Positions 40,046 through 51,947 of a DNA stretch of 64,000 bases are shown piece by piece. Origin of the DNA: Ctena decussata (Eukaryota; Mollusca; Bivalvia; Lucinida; Lucinidae); NCBI GenBank assembly GCA_963989385.1, contig OZ022501.1, positions 1,746,001 through 1,810,000 on the forward strand, in the 5' to 3' direction. Position 1 is the stretch's first letter. Each line of letters begins with the position of its first letter. The notes under the pieces were generated by a model. It was not told where the DNA came from. It worked only from the letters and a program-made list of their open reading frames with translations, and ran no database searches. The translations under genes were made by a program, and so were the position numbers.

Positions 40046-43000
40046 GTGACTCTGTGCTAAAAGAAATGAAAAGAGTCCCTGCTGAGGTGAATGTAAATAT
40101 AGACCAAGAGGTAAATTGTCAATAACACCATATGCAACAAAATGAAATAATAAGAGCCGCGAACCGAGAAAACCAACAATGTGGTTGTTCGTCCTGCGCA
40201 GACTCAGATCAGCCTGGGCATCTACCCGGTCTGATCAGACTTTGCCAAACCCTTAAAGGGTAGCTAAGGGACTAAGCTACCTCCATGCGGACAGCGAAGA
40301 CATTGATCAGACTGGGCAGATGCCCAGGCTGACCTGAGTGTGCGCTGGGCGCACAACCACATTGTTGGTTTTGTCGTGTCGCGGCTCAAATATAATATAA
40401 GACTATTGGTATTTTGCAGAACGAAAAACAAAGTACCAACATCCTCACATAAACAAGAGCTGATAAAAAGTTAATGGCAAATTACATTGTACTTTCATTG
40501 CATTTATCTTATGCATAGAGTTTTAAAGACACGACTTCTCTCCTGGGTGGATCTGGCTCCCAAAATATAGCATATATTACCTGTACATGTCAAGGAGTGA
40601 AAATTTATGCAAGCAATCAGTGGACTAGAATTGCCAATTTTGATAATTTCATTGGCTGAATAGAGATGTTGAGATGTGAGATGTGGAGATGTGAGCAAGA
40701 GACGTTAAATCTTTACCACTAGCAAATACAGCAGATCTTTGCAAACCGAGTCGAAATAAATTAACTGTCTCATAAAAGGCCTTCACATCGAGTTCTACGT
40801 TTTTATTATTGCTACACAAAAATGTATTAACAATACGATTCACGCGCCTACAATGTCTCGCTTTGCCGCTTTTCATATGAAAGATTCAGGGCAATACTCC
40901 ATCAATACAGAATAAAGAGGCAAGATTGAATTTGCAGGTATCCAGGAAAGACTTGTAAGCAAGAATTATACAGATTCGCATATTGTAAAAAAAATCCTGA
41001 GCAGGCGACAATGAGTAAATATTTTGTGAAAATGATTTTGACTTGTGCACTGCTGTTAAAGGTTGGCAAAAATTCACAATAGCTGATCATTGCCTTTATA
41101 ATTGCATATTGCGAGTAGGAACCAGTAAGGTACGTTTCTCCTTCCGCTGATTCAAGAATTGCAGTTGTCAGTTTCTGGCGAAAATATGTGCACTTAGTAC
41201 TGGTTAACCGCTTAGGAGGTCTAAGCCTGCCCAGGAATAGTGTGGTTAGGTTAACAGACCGTCCCGACATGACCATAGCTGCTTACCGTGGACGTTAAGC
41301 ATCAAATCAATCAATCAATTAAACCCAGCAAGGTAATGGCGATGGTGACGAAAAATAGTGCGCACACAGTTTCGTTAGTTTTGTAGCCTTGTGGTTGACT
41401 TTACGATAAAATAACGAGTAAACATGGGGGTGGTGGTCAAGCGATGGTGCTGGCTATAATTTCCAGTGCCGGGGCGTCCTACTATTTTGAAAAGGGTAGG
41501 AAAGGACCGTCTGTGCTTGCAGTAGGTGCGGGCGGGGATTGTTTGGATATTTTTTCTCTCGTTTAACATTTCTCTTTTCTTTCTCCTTCTCTCTTGGAGA
41601 CGGCCCGACATTAACTGAAATACTGTCTCAAAGGGCTGTTCAACCAAAACCAAGCAAACAACCAACGGTCAAACATTTGCCAGGTCTCTCGAGGGCTGTT
41701 GAAAACCTCGGCACCGTTTTTCAACAGCTCCCTCGAGACCTGGCAGATGTTAATGCAATGAAAATCCATGTATGATCGTTTTAAATTTTTGAACAGTTCT
41801 ATTTTTAACTTTAGCAAATAAATAGTGACTTGTCTTCTTATCTTTAAGTCTACTTAAATACCAAGGTATCATAATAAATTATATCTGCGAAAATGTTTTC
41901 TTACTTTATAGACTGTGGTACCACGAAAAGGGCTAAACGTTTTGACAACATGTGTCTTTATAGTGGGTATAATAGCTGGGTCGGGCTTCCTTGCCTTGCC
42001 GAAAGCCATTGATAATGCTGGTAAGGCTAAGTATATCTTATAGTGGGTATAATTGCCGGGTCGGGCTTCCTGGCCTTGCCGAAAGCCATTGATAATGCTG
42101 GTAAGGGTAATTATATTTTATAGTGGGTATAATAGCCGGGTCGGGCTTTCTGGCCTTGGCGAAAGCTATTGATAATGCTGGTAAGGGTAATTATATTTTA
42201 TAGTGGGTATAATTGCCGGGCCGGGCTTCCTGGCCATGCCGAAAGCGATTGATAATGCTGGTAAGGGTAATTATATTTTATAGTGGGTATAATTGCCGGG
42301 TCGGGCTTCCTGGCCATGCCGAAAGCCATTGATAATGCTGGTAAGGGTAATTATATTTTATAGTGGGTATAATTGCCGGGTCGGGCTTCCTGGCCATGCC
42401 GAAAGCCATTGATAATGCTGGTAAGGGTAATTATATTTTATAGTGGGTATAATTGCCGGGTCGGGCTTCCTGGCCATGCCGAAAGCCATTGATGATGCTG
42501 GTAAGGGTAATTATATTTTATAGTGGGTATAATAGCCGGGTCGGGCTTCCTGGCCTTGCCGAAAGCTATTGATAATGCTGGTAAGGGTAATTATATTTTA
42601 TAGTGGGTATAATTGCCGGGTCAGGCTTCCTGGCCATGCCGAAAGCCATTGATTATGCTGGTAAGGGTAATTATATTTTATAGTGGGTATAATAGCCGGG
42701 TCGGGCTTCCTGGCCATGCCGAAAGCTATTGATAATGCTGGTAAGGGTAAGTATATTTTATAGTGGGTATAATTGCCGGGTCGGGCTTCCTGGCCATGCC
42801 GAAAGCCATTGATAATGCTGGTAAGGGTAATTATATTTTATAGTGGGTATAATTGCCGGGTCGGGCTTCCTGGCCATGCCGAAAGCCATTGATAATGCTG
42901 GTAAGGGTAATTATATTTTATAGTGGGTATAATAGCCGGGTCGGGCTTCCTTGCCTTGCCGAAAGCTATTGATAATGCTGGTAAGGGTAATTATATTTTA

Positions 43001-46000
43001 TAGTGGGTATAATTGCCGGGTCGGGCTTCCTGGCCATGCCGAAAGCCATTGATAATGCTGGTAAGGCTAAGTATATTTTATAGTGGGTATAATTGCCGGG
43101 TCGGGCTTCCTGGCCATGCCGAAAGCCATTGATAATGCTGGTAAGGGTAATTATATTTTATAGTGGGTATAATTGCCGGGTCGGGCTTCCTGGCCATGCC
43201 GAAAGCCATTGATAATGCTGGTAAGGGTAATTAAATTTTATAGTGGGTATAATTGCCGGGTCGGGCTTCCTGGCCATGCCGAAAGCCATTGATGATGCTG
43301 GTAAGGGTAATTATATTTTATAGTGGGTATAATAGCCGGGTCGGGCTTCCTGGCCTTGCCGAAAGCTATTGATAATGCTGGTAAGGGTAATTATATTTTA
43401 TAGTGGGTATAATTGCCGGGTCGGGCTTCCTGGCCATGCCGAAAGCCATTGATAATGCTGGTAAGGCTAAGTATATTTTATAGTGGGTATAATTGCCGGG
43501 TCGGGCTTCCTGGCCATGCCGAAAGCTTTTGATAATGCTGGTAAGGGTAATTATATTTTATAGTGGGTTTAATTGCCGTGTCGGGCTTCCTGGCCATGCC
43601 GAAAGCCATTGATAATGCTGGTAAGGGTAATTATATTTTATAGTGGGTATAATAGCCGGGTCGGGCTTCCTTGCCTTGCCGAAAGCTATTGATAATGCTG
43701 GTAAGGGTAATTATATTTTATAGTGGGTATAATTGCCGTGTCGGGCTTCCTGGCCATGCCGAAAGCCATTGATAATGCTGGTAAGGCTAATTATATTTTA
43801 TAGTGGGTATAATTGCCGGGTCGGGCTTCCTTGTCTTGCCGAAAGCTATTGATAATGCTGGTAAGGCTAATTATATTTTATAGTGGGCATAATTGCCGGG
43901 TCGGGCTTCCTGGCCTTGCCGAAAGCTATAGATAATGCTGGTAAGTTTTATAATGAATCGTGGGAAGAAAGCCAGGCTAGCAGCACATCGACGTTGAGTC
44001 TACGGTGTTGTGGGTGAGTTGTTGAATTTGATGGTATAACCCACTACGCACACAACCTTGAATCGACCTTGATTCAACGTCATGATGTGCTGCTAGCCTG
44101 GCTTTCTTCCCACGATTCATTATAAAACTTACCAGCACTACTTTGAAGCAAATTTACGGGGCCAAATATGCGATTCCTTATCAACACGTTTGTTTTGCTG
44201 CATAAGTTACTGCCACATGTAGAAATAGAAGTACCTAGTGTCTCATATATGAAACAAAAATTATATCAGCAGTATTATGATAATCGTTGCAATCTAAGTG
44301 TTCAAATACCTTCACAGCTTTAAGCTGATAAGAGTAATCTATTTTTAAAGAAGTTATATATAAATTTTGTGGCGTACTTTTAAAGCTTTGAGTCAACAGG
44401 TGTTCAATAGCGTAATTATTCTAGGCATTTGATCCAACTAAATGTCAGCTGAATGATGGTGGAAGCAATGGCAAGGCTTGGAGCTCCGCACAAGTGTTTT
44501 AAGCCCCGCAGTAATTTATTGTTACATGTTCCCGCTTTTCTGTAGACTGCGAAAAAGAGGTTTTAAGATACGGATGTGGGATTTGATTGTATTAATTCCT
44601 GATCATTGCCAATCTTTTTACTTTGTTTACTCTGCTTTTTTCTCATTTGACGCCCAATATTCTACCATGTCTTACCTATACGGGAAAGCAATAAGTGATG
44701 CAAAATATCTTTGAGTAGCATATACGTGTATAACAATATGACATTTTGATATTGTGTAGGTTGGATTGGCCTCGTTCTGACGGCTTTGTTATGTCTTGTC
44801 TCCACCTACACTGGTGATTTATTGGGAAAGTGCTGGGGTAAAGTACGAGATAAATACCCACAATATAAAGAAGTACATGTCCGTGATCCTTATCCCAAAA
44901 TTGGAGAAGCTGCTTATGGAAAACCTGGAAGGTAAATCTGAGGTTCCACTCAATCTTCACAGCACTACACTTCTCAAACGTTTGCGTCCTTTTTTTGTAT
45001 GCGATTGAACAGAGGTGCACAGAAAGCTTCCCCGGCATACACCCTCTTCTTACATCTACACTGAGAAAAACACAGTGGATAAAACACACGTCTTACAACC
45101 GATTGCTATCTGTAGAAATATATGTTCGTATATATTTACTAAATAATTTAGATTTTCCTCGTAGACAAAATGACCGCACGAGATTCCACTGCCAACATAT
45201 TTTTGTTCTTACATATTCACAATTTCAAGAACACAATCGGTAGTATTTTAGTGCTCAGCTAAATGAAAGTGCTCAAAAAAATAATCAGTTGATACTGATT
45301 GTAGTTCAATGTTTTTATCTTCCACAAAATTTCCCCCGAGCGTCACTGTTTGCACAACTGTCGTAGCCTGGCAAAATGTGGTACACATTCCAATCAAATA
45401 TGTCGCACTTGATTCGGTATAGTAATGCTTATGTTTATCAAATGTTTCAAACAAGTTCCTAAAATTTAGATTTACGAGGAGCGATCAAAAAGTTCTATGC
45501 CTCACCATGTTTCGAAACCCTTAGAGCAAATTTGAGTTATTGATTTTCAACTTTCTACAGAGCAACAATCTCCAACTTTCGGGAATTTGTCTTAAATATA
45601 AATTGGATAACACTTCACTTTTTACAGTTACCCCATGAGTGCACTGTATAACTCTTTGACCGACCATAACTTTAGCAGAATCAAACATTTGCAACTGTTT
45701 CTTTTCTTTTTCTTTTTTTTGGGCAAATATATGTGCTACAGCATCCCGGTTATTGATGTTATACGCAAACATAAATGTATTCCATTTCAGAATAAAAAAG
45801 CAAAATTATATTTTTTCAGAAAGTGTGTATTTTGAGAGTTTCTGCAGACAGTGCACAATCGGGGTCGCATGCTCTGCGTGCACAGAAGTGGATATCTTTT
45901 AATTCTTGTTGACAAAAATCATGTCAGATGTAAATATTTATATGTGTGTTAACATTGTTTGATTTTGCTCACCATGTTCCTAACAAACAGGAGAGTAGGA

Positions 46001-49000
46001 TATGGGTCTCTAAATTTTAGGGTTGCAATATTTAAGGGTTTTCGGTAAAAGCCACCAGATGCCAAAATATTTTGTATTTCTATCAAACTATGGACAATGC
46101 ATCATATTATTATGTTATACAACTAGAACTGTTTACATCTTGTAGAATGTGAAAAATGGTTTTTCAAATTAAGGCCAGACAAATAGATTCTAAATGTTAT
46201 TTTGAAAATATGCCAACCCTCTTGTTTTTAAATAGCTGTAAAAAAGGAAACTTTCGCCAGATATTTGTGAAACTTCCATCGAAAGCTAGTAAATGACAAC
46301 TTATTACATTCGTATAAAGCACGCATGCGCAAATTTACTAGAAGCATATAAGGCTCAGAACTTTTCGATCACTCCTCGTATTATTGTTGGATCGAGCTAA
46401 AAAGAATAGAAAGCAATGGTATTCTGAACAAATATAAAGTAGCACAAGAAATGAATGTCGCAAGTTGAATTTATTTAAAACCAGACACGTATCATTTCTA
46501 TAAACGAGAATTCATAGTATGACAATAAATAGGTATAATGAATATGATAATGTTGTGTGTGTGTCATCAGTTGAGTAAGAAAACGGCAAGAGAGTCATGA
46601 ACGTCTTAATAATTACAAATGAAAATAAAATGCGTCATGTGACATATTTATTTTTACTTGCTCTGTAGATATATTGTGGCAATGTCCATCAATATGACAA
46701 TGTTTGGTGGCTCAGTTGTATATGTTCTTCTGGCTGCTGAGAACATCAGTGAACTTCTACCTTCGAAGAACGACTTCAGTTTCTGTTATATAGCGCTCAT
46801 TATAGCCTGCGCTCTCACACCTGTCACGTGGCTGGGTACACCCAAGGATTTCTGGTAAGAATCGCATGCGTAGTAAGCCTTCTTCTCTTAGTACTAAGAC
46901 TTTGTAACAGTATTATATTTAAAAATTGTTCTTCATTTAAAACATGCCCAATCGGTTTCATTTTCCCTTATAAGCATGCATAGTATCGTTGGAAATACGC
47001 ATGTCGAGGCCACATAAACTTGCGAATTTTATTATTGTCTATATGTAGAGTGTAGACATGAATCTTATAATATTAACAATGATAATAATAATAATTCAAC
47101 TATTAATTCTGTTAATAATGGCAAATGAATAACCCGGAAGTTTTATATAGTTGTAAAGGTCGTTCCATTCAAAGGGAGAAAGGATTATCGTCGAATAAAA
47201 ACTTTGTTACCATGCGCAAGAGTAGTGGTAATTTGTCTTCCATCATCAACTATTCACAAAGTGACATTAATTAGGAATTCTTTGGGAGTATTACTTTGCT
47301 AATCTACTAGACAAATGTATTTTTCCATGTCTTTACAGGGGAATAGCTCTCGCTGCTGCGGTTGCCACGGGAACAGCTAGTATTATCGTCATGGTTGTCA
47401 TCCTTACAAATCGTGATCCTACTGAAACTGTTACTCATTCAAAAATAACATTCGTCTCATTCTTCACTGCCTTTGGGACAATTTGTTTTGCGTTTGGCGG
47501 TCATCCTGCTTTCCCAACCTTTCAAGCTGACATGAAAGAACCCAAGAACTTCGGGAAAGCTTGTTTAATAGGATATCTTAGTAAGTAGATCATGTATATG
47601 ACAAGGGCAATAACTCGGACAAGCTTCTGTTTGACTGAACAGATGTTTTCCTTCCATTGCCATCAGGAACACGCCTACTGCTTAACCCTTTCAAGATAGT
47701 TGATGTGGTGATGGGTTAGTAAGTGTGTAAGACTGTGGTTTTGTACACTTGACGACGCCAACCACTTCAACTATCCCAACGTGAATTTAAAAGATAACGC
47801 ATGTACATATTCTAGTATGCAACACCCTAATGCATATTTATATACTATGTAAAATAAATTTAGCGATTGTTTTGTATGTGCCAGATCCACTACTGTAGGC
47901 TTTAATTATCACTTTATTGCATTAAGATACAAGCGGCGATCGCCTGAGATGGATTGCCAGGTAAACAATTACAGATTGCTCAATTGCAGCGTTTGTACTA
48001 CCGTGACGTCAGTTTTTAAGACCACTGTATCCAAAGGACATTTTTTATCATGAGAAAAAACCAAAACCATAATGACGCGGCTGTTTCGCTGCTAAAACAA
48101 AGGAAACTGCTTTAAAAGATTTGAATATACTACGGGGATGATTATTACAAGGGTTGAAAATTTTACGTTTTCCCATGTTTTAGGTTATCGTCTAAAAACA
48201 TTGTTTCTAATCAGTATTTCTTGAATCCCAGTCGAGTGTATGACTGTTTGGTATCTACCAATATGCGAACGTAAACAATTCTGAAAGAAACATTTTCCCG
48301 GCTACTGAGTATAGGCGAAAAGTCGTAGATTAACGTCATCGTTATTTCACAGTTACGTTGCACTTCATGGAAGGAACTTCACAATTAAAGTCATCATGCT
48401 TCTATCTATCTAATCTATTAGTTAAAGCTTATTGTTTATCTCCGGTTTTGATTCGCCATTGAATTGAAGCACCTGTACATCATTGCACATTGGCCCAATT
48501 TATAACGTTTTAACGTCAATGACACATTCTCAAATTCGTCAGTGGTAAAACTTAATCACATCTGTCACACAATCAATAGCTATGGAAAGAAAAACGTGCA
48601 TAAACATGATGAGAAAGACGGCACAAAAACCCACATCCTGGCCAGTTTTGCGTTGCTTTTAATGGGTGCGAATTTTGACTTCTGACCCCTCCAGCGCTTA
48701 TCGCTTTTCCCGAATATCGCTTTTAAATATAGTTGCTGTAATTTCACGGTATCTTACGCCCCAGATACGGTTCTCTTTCTTGCAATTTAATTTTGTTCAA
48801 TGTTGCACTTGAGTGATGAGTAAAATTGCAAAAAATAAAGAAAATTGCTAAATATATATTGGATAGTATACATGTGTCATACTTCATACACTGATCTGTT
48901 AGCTGTATATTACACTTTTATACCTAATGTATGACCTAAGTTTGAATAAAGTTATTTTCTATTCAGCAAATGATTAGATCATTTGAGTAGCTACCGGTAG

Positions 49001-50887
49001 ATTACGCATTGGAAAGAAGTAATAAAGACAAAAGATAGACAGTGATCAGAAATTGAAAAGAAGTATCAACACTTAAAAAGCTCGACGCACTAGCACGGTC
49101 TAAAATTGACGACTGACTGTGAAGTTTTGCCATTCAATGGCATATTTTGAACATGAAAATTGCAATACAATTATAAGACTATGCCAAAAGGAAGCATATG
49201 ATTTGATAATTTGGAATTTTGCGATCGAGTTTACACGGGCCCCGTCAAAAAATCTCAGTGTAATATCAGATTCTGTATTCAAAAAAGTGTTTCTAAATGT
49301 ATCCTAATTCTTCAAAACTACTCATATGCACCTAAACAGCAGGCAAACATTGTTGATTCAACTTCGTGTGTCTAGTAGGTGGTCAGACTTACGTACCTTA
49401 TGGAGTCGAGTTCAAAAACGACCAACGGGACGAAGCGAATGTTAACGCATGTAAAACACGAATGGTCCTTATATTCTATGATAAAGAAACTACATGTAGT
49501 CGTAGTAGGTCCAGATGCGCACATATATTTTTTATCTTTTTTTTCAGTTGTGTTGCTGCTATATCTTCCCACATCAACTGTCGCCTATATGGTGTATGGT
49601 CATAAAGTTGATGCCAATGTTTTAGCCACGATCCCAAAAGGGCCTCCGGCGACAGTAGTGGGAATCTTAATGACGTGTCATCTGGTCTTCGCTATAGTCA
49701 TTGTGTTAAACCCTGTTACTCAAGATCTGGAAAGATTATTAAAAGTACCCACATGTAAGTTACTGCCAGTTATACAAACAGTCACAGATTCACTTTTTTG
49801 AAATATGGTCTTACTTTGGTAAGCTTTTAGGAACGCGAAATTCCGCATGAAATGCAATTATCCTGCTTTAAATCGACTGTTTTTTTTTTTGTTTCTTTTG
49901 TGCGGTTATTGCTACTTACAGCTCTATGTTACAATTTACATCAAACGTCATCTTTGTTTTAGATTTTACGTGGAAGAGAATAGTCACAAGAACCGCAGTG
50001 ATGGCCAGCGTAATATTTTTAGCGGAATCAGTCCCGCATTTTTCCTCTATACTGTCTCTGGTTGGTGGATCAACAGTCACTATACTAGCGTATATCTGCC
50101 CGCCAATTTTCTATATGAAATTATGTAAAATGAATTCAGAGTAAGTACCTACAATGAACCTACTCAACCTCATTGTGGTAACTAAATTTTTAAAGTTTAG
50201 AAAATCAAAACAATGAGAAAAGAAAAGAGACTGGCACACATAATGAAAGCAATGTCAACTATTGCGTTGTTATAGTACGTATGCACTAAGGTATGTTTAC
50301 GTGTTGCGCGAAACATGTGTGTCATGCAATCATTTAGATTATGTTTAGATGATTATACATGTTACATGCAACAGATTTGTATCACGAGACAGACGTTTTG
50401 GGATGTTTACGCGTTAACCAAAACTGCATGACACATGCATCATGACACATGTACATGTGACGCCGTGTAAACCTACCCCATATTTGCATAACAAACCGTT
50501 TACTGCCTATAAATAGAACTTTAAGTTCATAGCGCATGACTTTCCATTCCAATATTTTCCTACAGTTCACTGTTCCAAATGGAGCCAGCTGGCTTCCTAG
50601 CTTTAAAATACGTAATAAGCTCATGAAAGGTTTTAGAAAATTCATTCAGGGTTTGAAAATGCATGTATTATAAATGCAAACATACCAGCTATTTAAGACA
50701 TGTATGCAGTACGTAACATTTCTTTCTTTTGCATTCCAGGAAGGTACCTCTCCATGTAAAAGTAGTACTTTATGAGATTGTCTTTATAGGAACTGTGGCT
50801 GGAGCAGCCTCAACATATTCTGCAATATCAGATCTCATCACAAACAAATTTACCGTCCCCTGCTATGTGGATCCAGCGAAAGCATGA
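40046..50887 (+). CDS. AAAP-family amino acid transporter (SLC32/36/38-type), multi-exon
   Basis: Exons with matching phases: 40046-40110, 41912-42020, 44760-44931, 46669-46854, 47339-47580, 49548-49754, 49963-50140, 50740-50887 (stop TGA). From the in-frame ATG at 40066 the product is 428 residues; an earlier upstream exon is possible because 40046 opens in phase 1. About 11 hydrophobic segments. The first, [20 protein letters not shown] then PKAIDNAGW, is the characteristic TM1 of the family. [19 protein letters not shown] is the TM6 signature. The gene ends [20 protein letters not shown] then a short tail. Family members carry neutral amino acids, often with H+ or Na+, across plasma or lysosomal membranes; substrate is not predictable here. 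Intron 2 holds an exon-derived minisatellite, intron 3 a mariner-like element. Confidence 0.9.
40154..40387. mobile_element. MITE-like foldback, GAGCCGCGAC family, copy 3 (transporter intron 1)
   Basis: GAGCCGCGAACCGAGAAAAC at the left, GTTTTGTCGTGTCGCGGCTC at the right, interior palindromic. Starts 44 bp after the exon donor at 40110. The rest of intron 1 to 41,420 shows nothing firm. Confidence 0.85.
41425..41660 (+). repeat. Dispersed repeat R copy in transporter intron 1
   Basis: GCGATGGTGCTGG, CAGTGCCGGGGCGTCCTACT, TTGCAGTAGGTGCGGG, GAGACGGCCCGACATTAACT then GAAATACTGTCTCAAAGGG. The minus-strand open frame here is repeat. Confidence 0.65.
41679..41746. repeat. Short hairpin GCCAGGTCTCTCGAGGGCTG
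   Basis: ~30-bp arms (CCAGGTCTCTCGAGGGCTGT / AACAGCTCCCTCGAGACCTGG) with a small loop, just downstream of the repeat R copy. Confidence 0.75.
41961..43960 (+). repeat. 25 x 80-bp minisatellite made of the transporter's TM1 exon end plus splice donor
   Basis: Copy 1 is the real exon end. Each later unit is TAGTGGGTAT..GATAATGCTG (60 nt, exon-like) followed by GTAAGGGTAATTATATTTTA (20 nt, intron-like). Copies start at 41961 + 80n. The exon-like part keeps an open frame in every copy I checked. Frequent variants are silent (ATT/ATA, GCC/GCT, CTG/CTT) or Met/Leu. Two main types occur, ATT..ATG..GCC and ATA..TTG..GCT. Unspliced readthrough hits the TAG at each unit boundary. Confidence 0.95.
43935..44141. 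repeat. Inverted repeat capping the minisatellite
   Basis: GCTGGTAAGTTTTATAATG...CTAGCAGCACATC at 43,937-43,990 is perfectly inverted at 44,088-44,141, with a ~95-nt loop. The loop holds GATTCAACG-type words as in the CCCAGC foldbacks. The left arm includes the last array donor. 44,141-44,759 shows no exon. Confidence 0.85.
45473..46380. mobile_element. Mariner-like non-autonomous element in transporter intron 3
   Basis: ~24-bp TIRs agreeing at 22 positions: TACGAGGAGCGATCAAAAAG at the left, inverse of CTTTTCGATCACTCCTCGTA at the right. 908 bp with TA at each end. No transposase frame is visible. Confidence 0.7.
50290..50480. repeat. Diverged foldback in last transporter intron
   Basis: GGTATGTTTACGTG..CATGTGTGTCATGCA is inversely related to TGCATCATGACACATGTACA..CGTGTAAACCTACC. 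Imperfect, so a MITE relic is only a guess. The larger introns at 46,855-47,338 and 47,581-49,547 show no clear element. Confidence 0.4.
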
Positions 50888-51089
50888 TTTTTAAAAGAGT
50901 ATTATTTTATTGCGTTTTTGAGGAATTGTATTGAAAAAGCGTTGAAAAAAAACAACATGTCATTATTCTCACGAAATCACAATCATTAATGCATTAATGT
51001 ACATGTTAATTGTCTATTTAAAGAGTTGAAAATACGTCTTAGCTGTCGCTGAGTCATGAAAAAAAGTTTGCTTTTAATGTCTGCGAAAT

Positions 51090-51400
51090 TGAAGAGCTTC
51101 CCTTACACATTAAAGAAGCAATTAAAATCTTAAAGAGTTCCTTCAAGAGTAGAGAACATATTCAGAAGCAGGAACATGGGCCGGACTACGTAGTTTCGGC
51201 TAATAAAGCCTCTTCAGTGACCCTGACAATATCTGGTGACGAAACCAGAGAAAAGCTGTGATTTTTTAATCTTAATTGGACTGTCGATTCAAAGACTGAT
51301 TAGTATCAAAAAGAGTTTTCCTTAACCCTGTTAAAGCTCAAAAGTGATTTCAATATTGTTTTAACTCATATAGCATTAGTGAGTATTTCGCCAAAAAAAA
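51090..51400 (-). mobile_element. Penelope-like ribozyme-bearing flank 3' of the transporter
   Basis: On the minus strand: TTTTTGATACTAATCAGTCT..GAATCGAC, then the hammerhead, then CCATGTTCCTGCTTCTGAAT and GTTCTCTACTC. Same order as at 35.25-35.45 and 54.55-54.72 kb. Confidence 0.7.
51178..51223 (-). ncRNA. Type I hammerhead ribozyme, copy 2
   Basis: Minus strand: stem I GGGTCA / CGGCCC (five of six pairs, one G-U); core CTGAAGA; stem II GGCT TTATT AGCC; GAAA; stem III self-complementary ACTACGTAGT; cleavage predicted after GTC. All conserved core bases are present. Confidence 0.75.
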
Positions 51401-51533
51401 AAAAACACTGATGTTCCTTATGTTCGGGATTAAAAGCCCATATCGTCGGGTTTGAAACTGCCCGAAAGCGGAATGGAGCATGGAGATTACTCTTTGTCGC
51501 ACTGATCGATGAGCTGAAATACTTCAATTGTAC

Positions 51534-51752
51534 TAGGGGAGAGTCGGGTAACTTCGGACAGCGGGTAACTTCGGGCAGTGAAATTGTTTCCTTTACATGT
51601 TAGTTGTTTGGAACTAAAAGAAACATAACTGGCCAAACAGTGAAAATCCTGATGAGACGGCTCATTATTGAGCCGTCTCAGCTGCAGTTTCACTGTTAGC
51701 AGTGGTATGTCCGAATTTATCCACATGTCCGAAGTTACCCGACTCTACCCTA
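51534..51752. mobile_element. MITE-like foldback, AGTCGGGTAAC family
   Basis: TAGGGGAGAGTCGGGTAACT .. AGTTACCCGACTCTACCCTA; core GACGGCTCATTATTGAGCCGTC (written with a one-base centre). ~219 bp. Confidence 0.85.
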
Positions 51753-51947
51753 AGGCAGAGGTCCTGCAGATTCTTGAATAAAGTTTTTGATTTTCATTTG
51801 TTAAGTAAAGGGGAGAAACTGGGCCTAGTATGCGCACGGACCAAGTTGGATTACGACGACGAAGAAAACGTGGTTTGTTTACATTTTAATTTCAAGGTTT
51901 AGAATTTTGATCATTTCACTGGGTTTTGTTTGCTTTTTATTGTTTAA

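Noticed and set aside
42041..43940. Mutually exclusive alternative exons replacing the TM1 exon
   Set aside because: The upstream exon (ending 40110) is phase 0 while the mini-exons open in phase 1; joining them directly gives TGG GTA TAA, a stop.
41961..43960. CRISPR-like or satellite array
   Set aside because: Units are contiguous 80-bp copies with no unique spacers, and the first unit is a real exon end.
49366..49605. Extra upstream exon in the frame reading toward VVLLLYLP
   Set aside because: The acceptor TTTTTTTTCAG at 49,547 and phase agreement with 47,580 define the exon start; sequence before it is intron.
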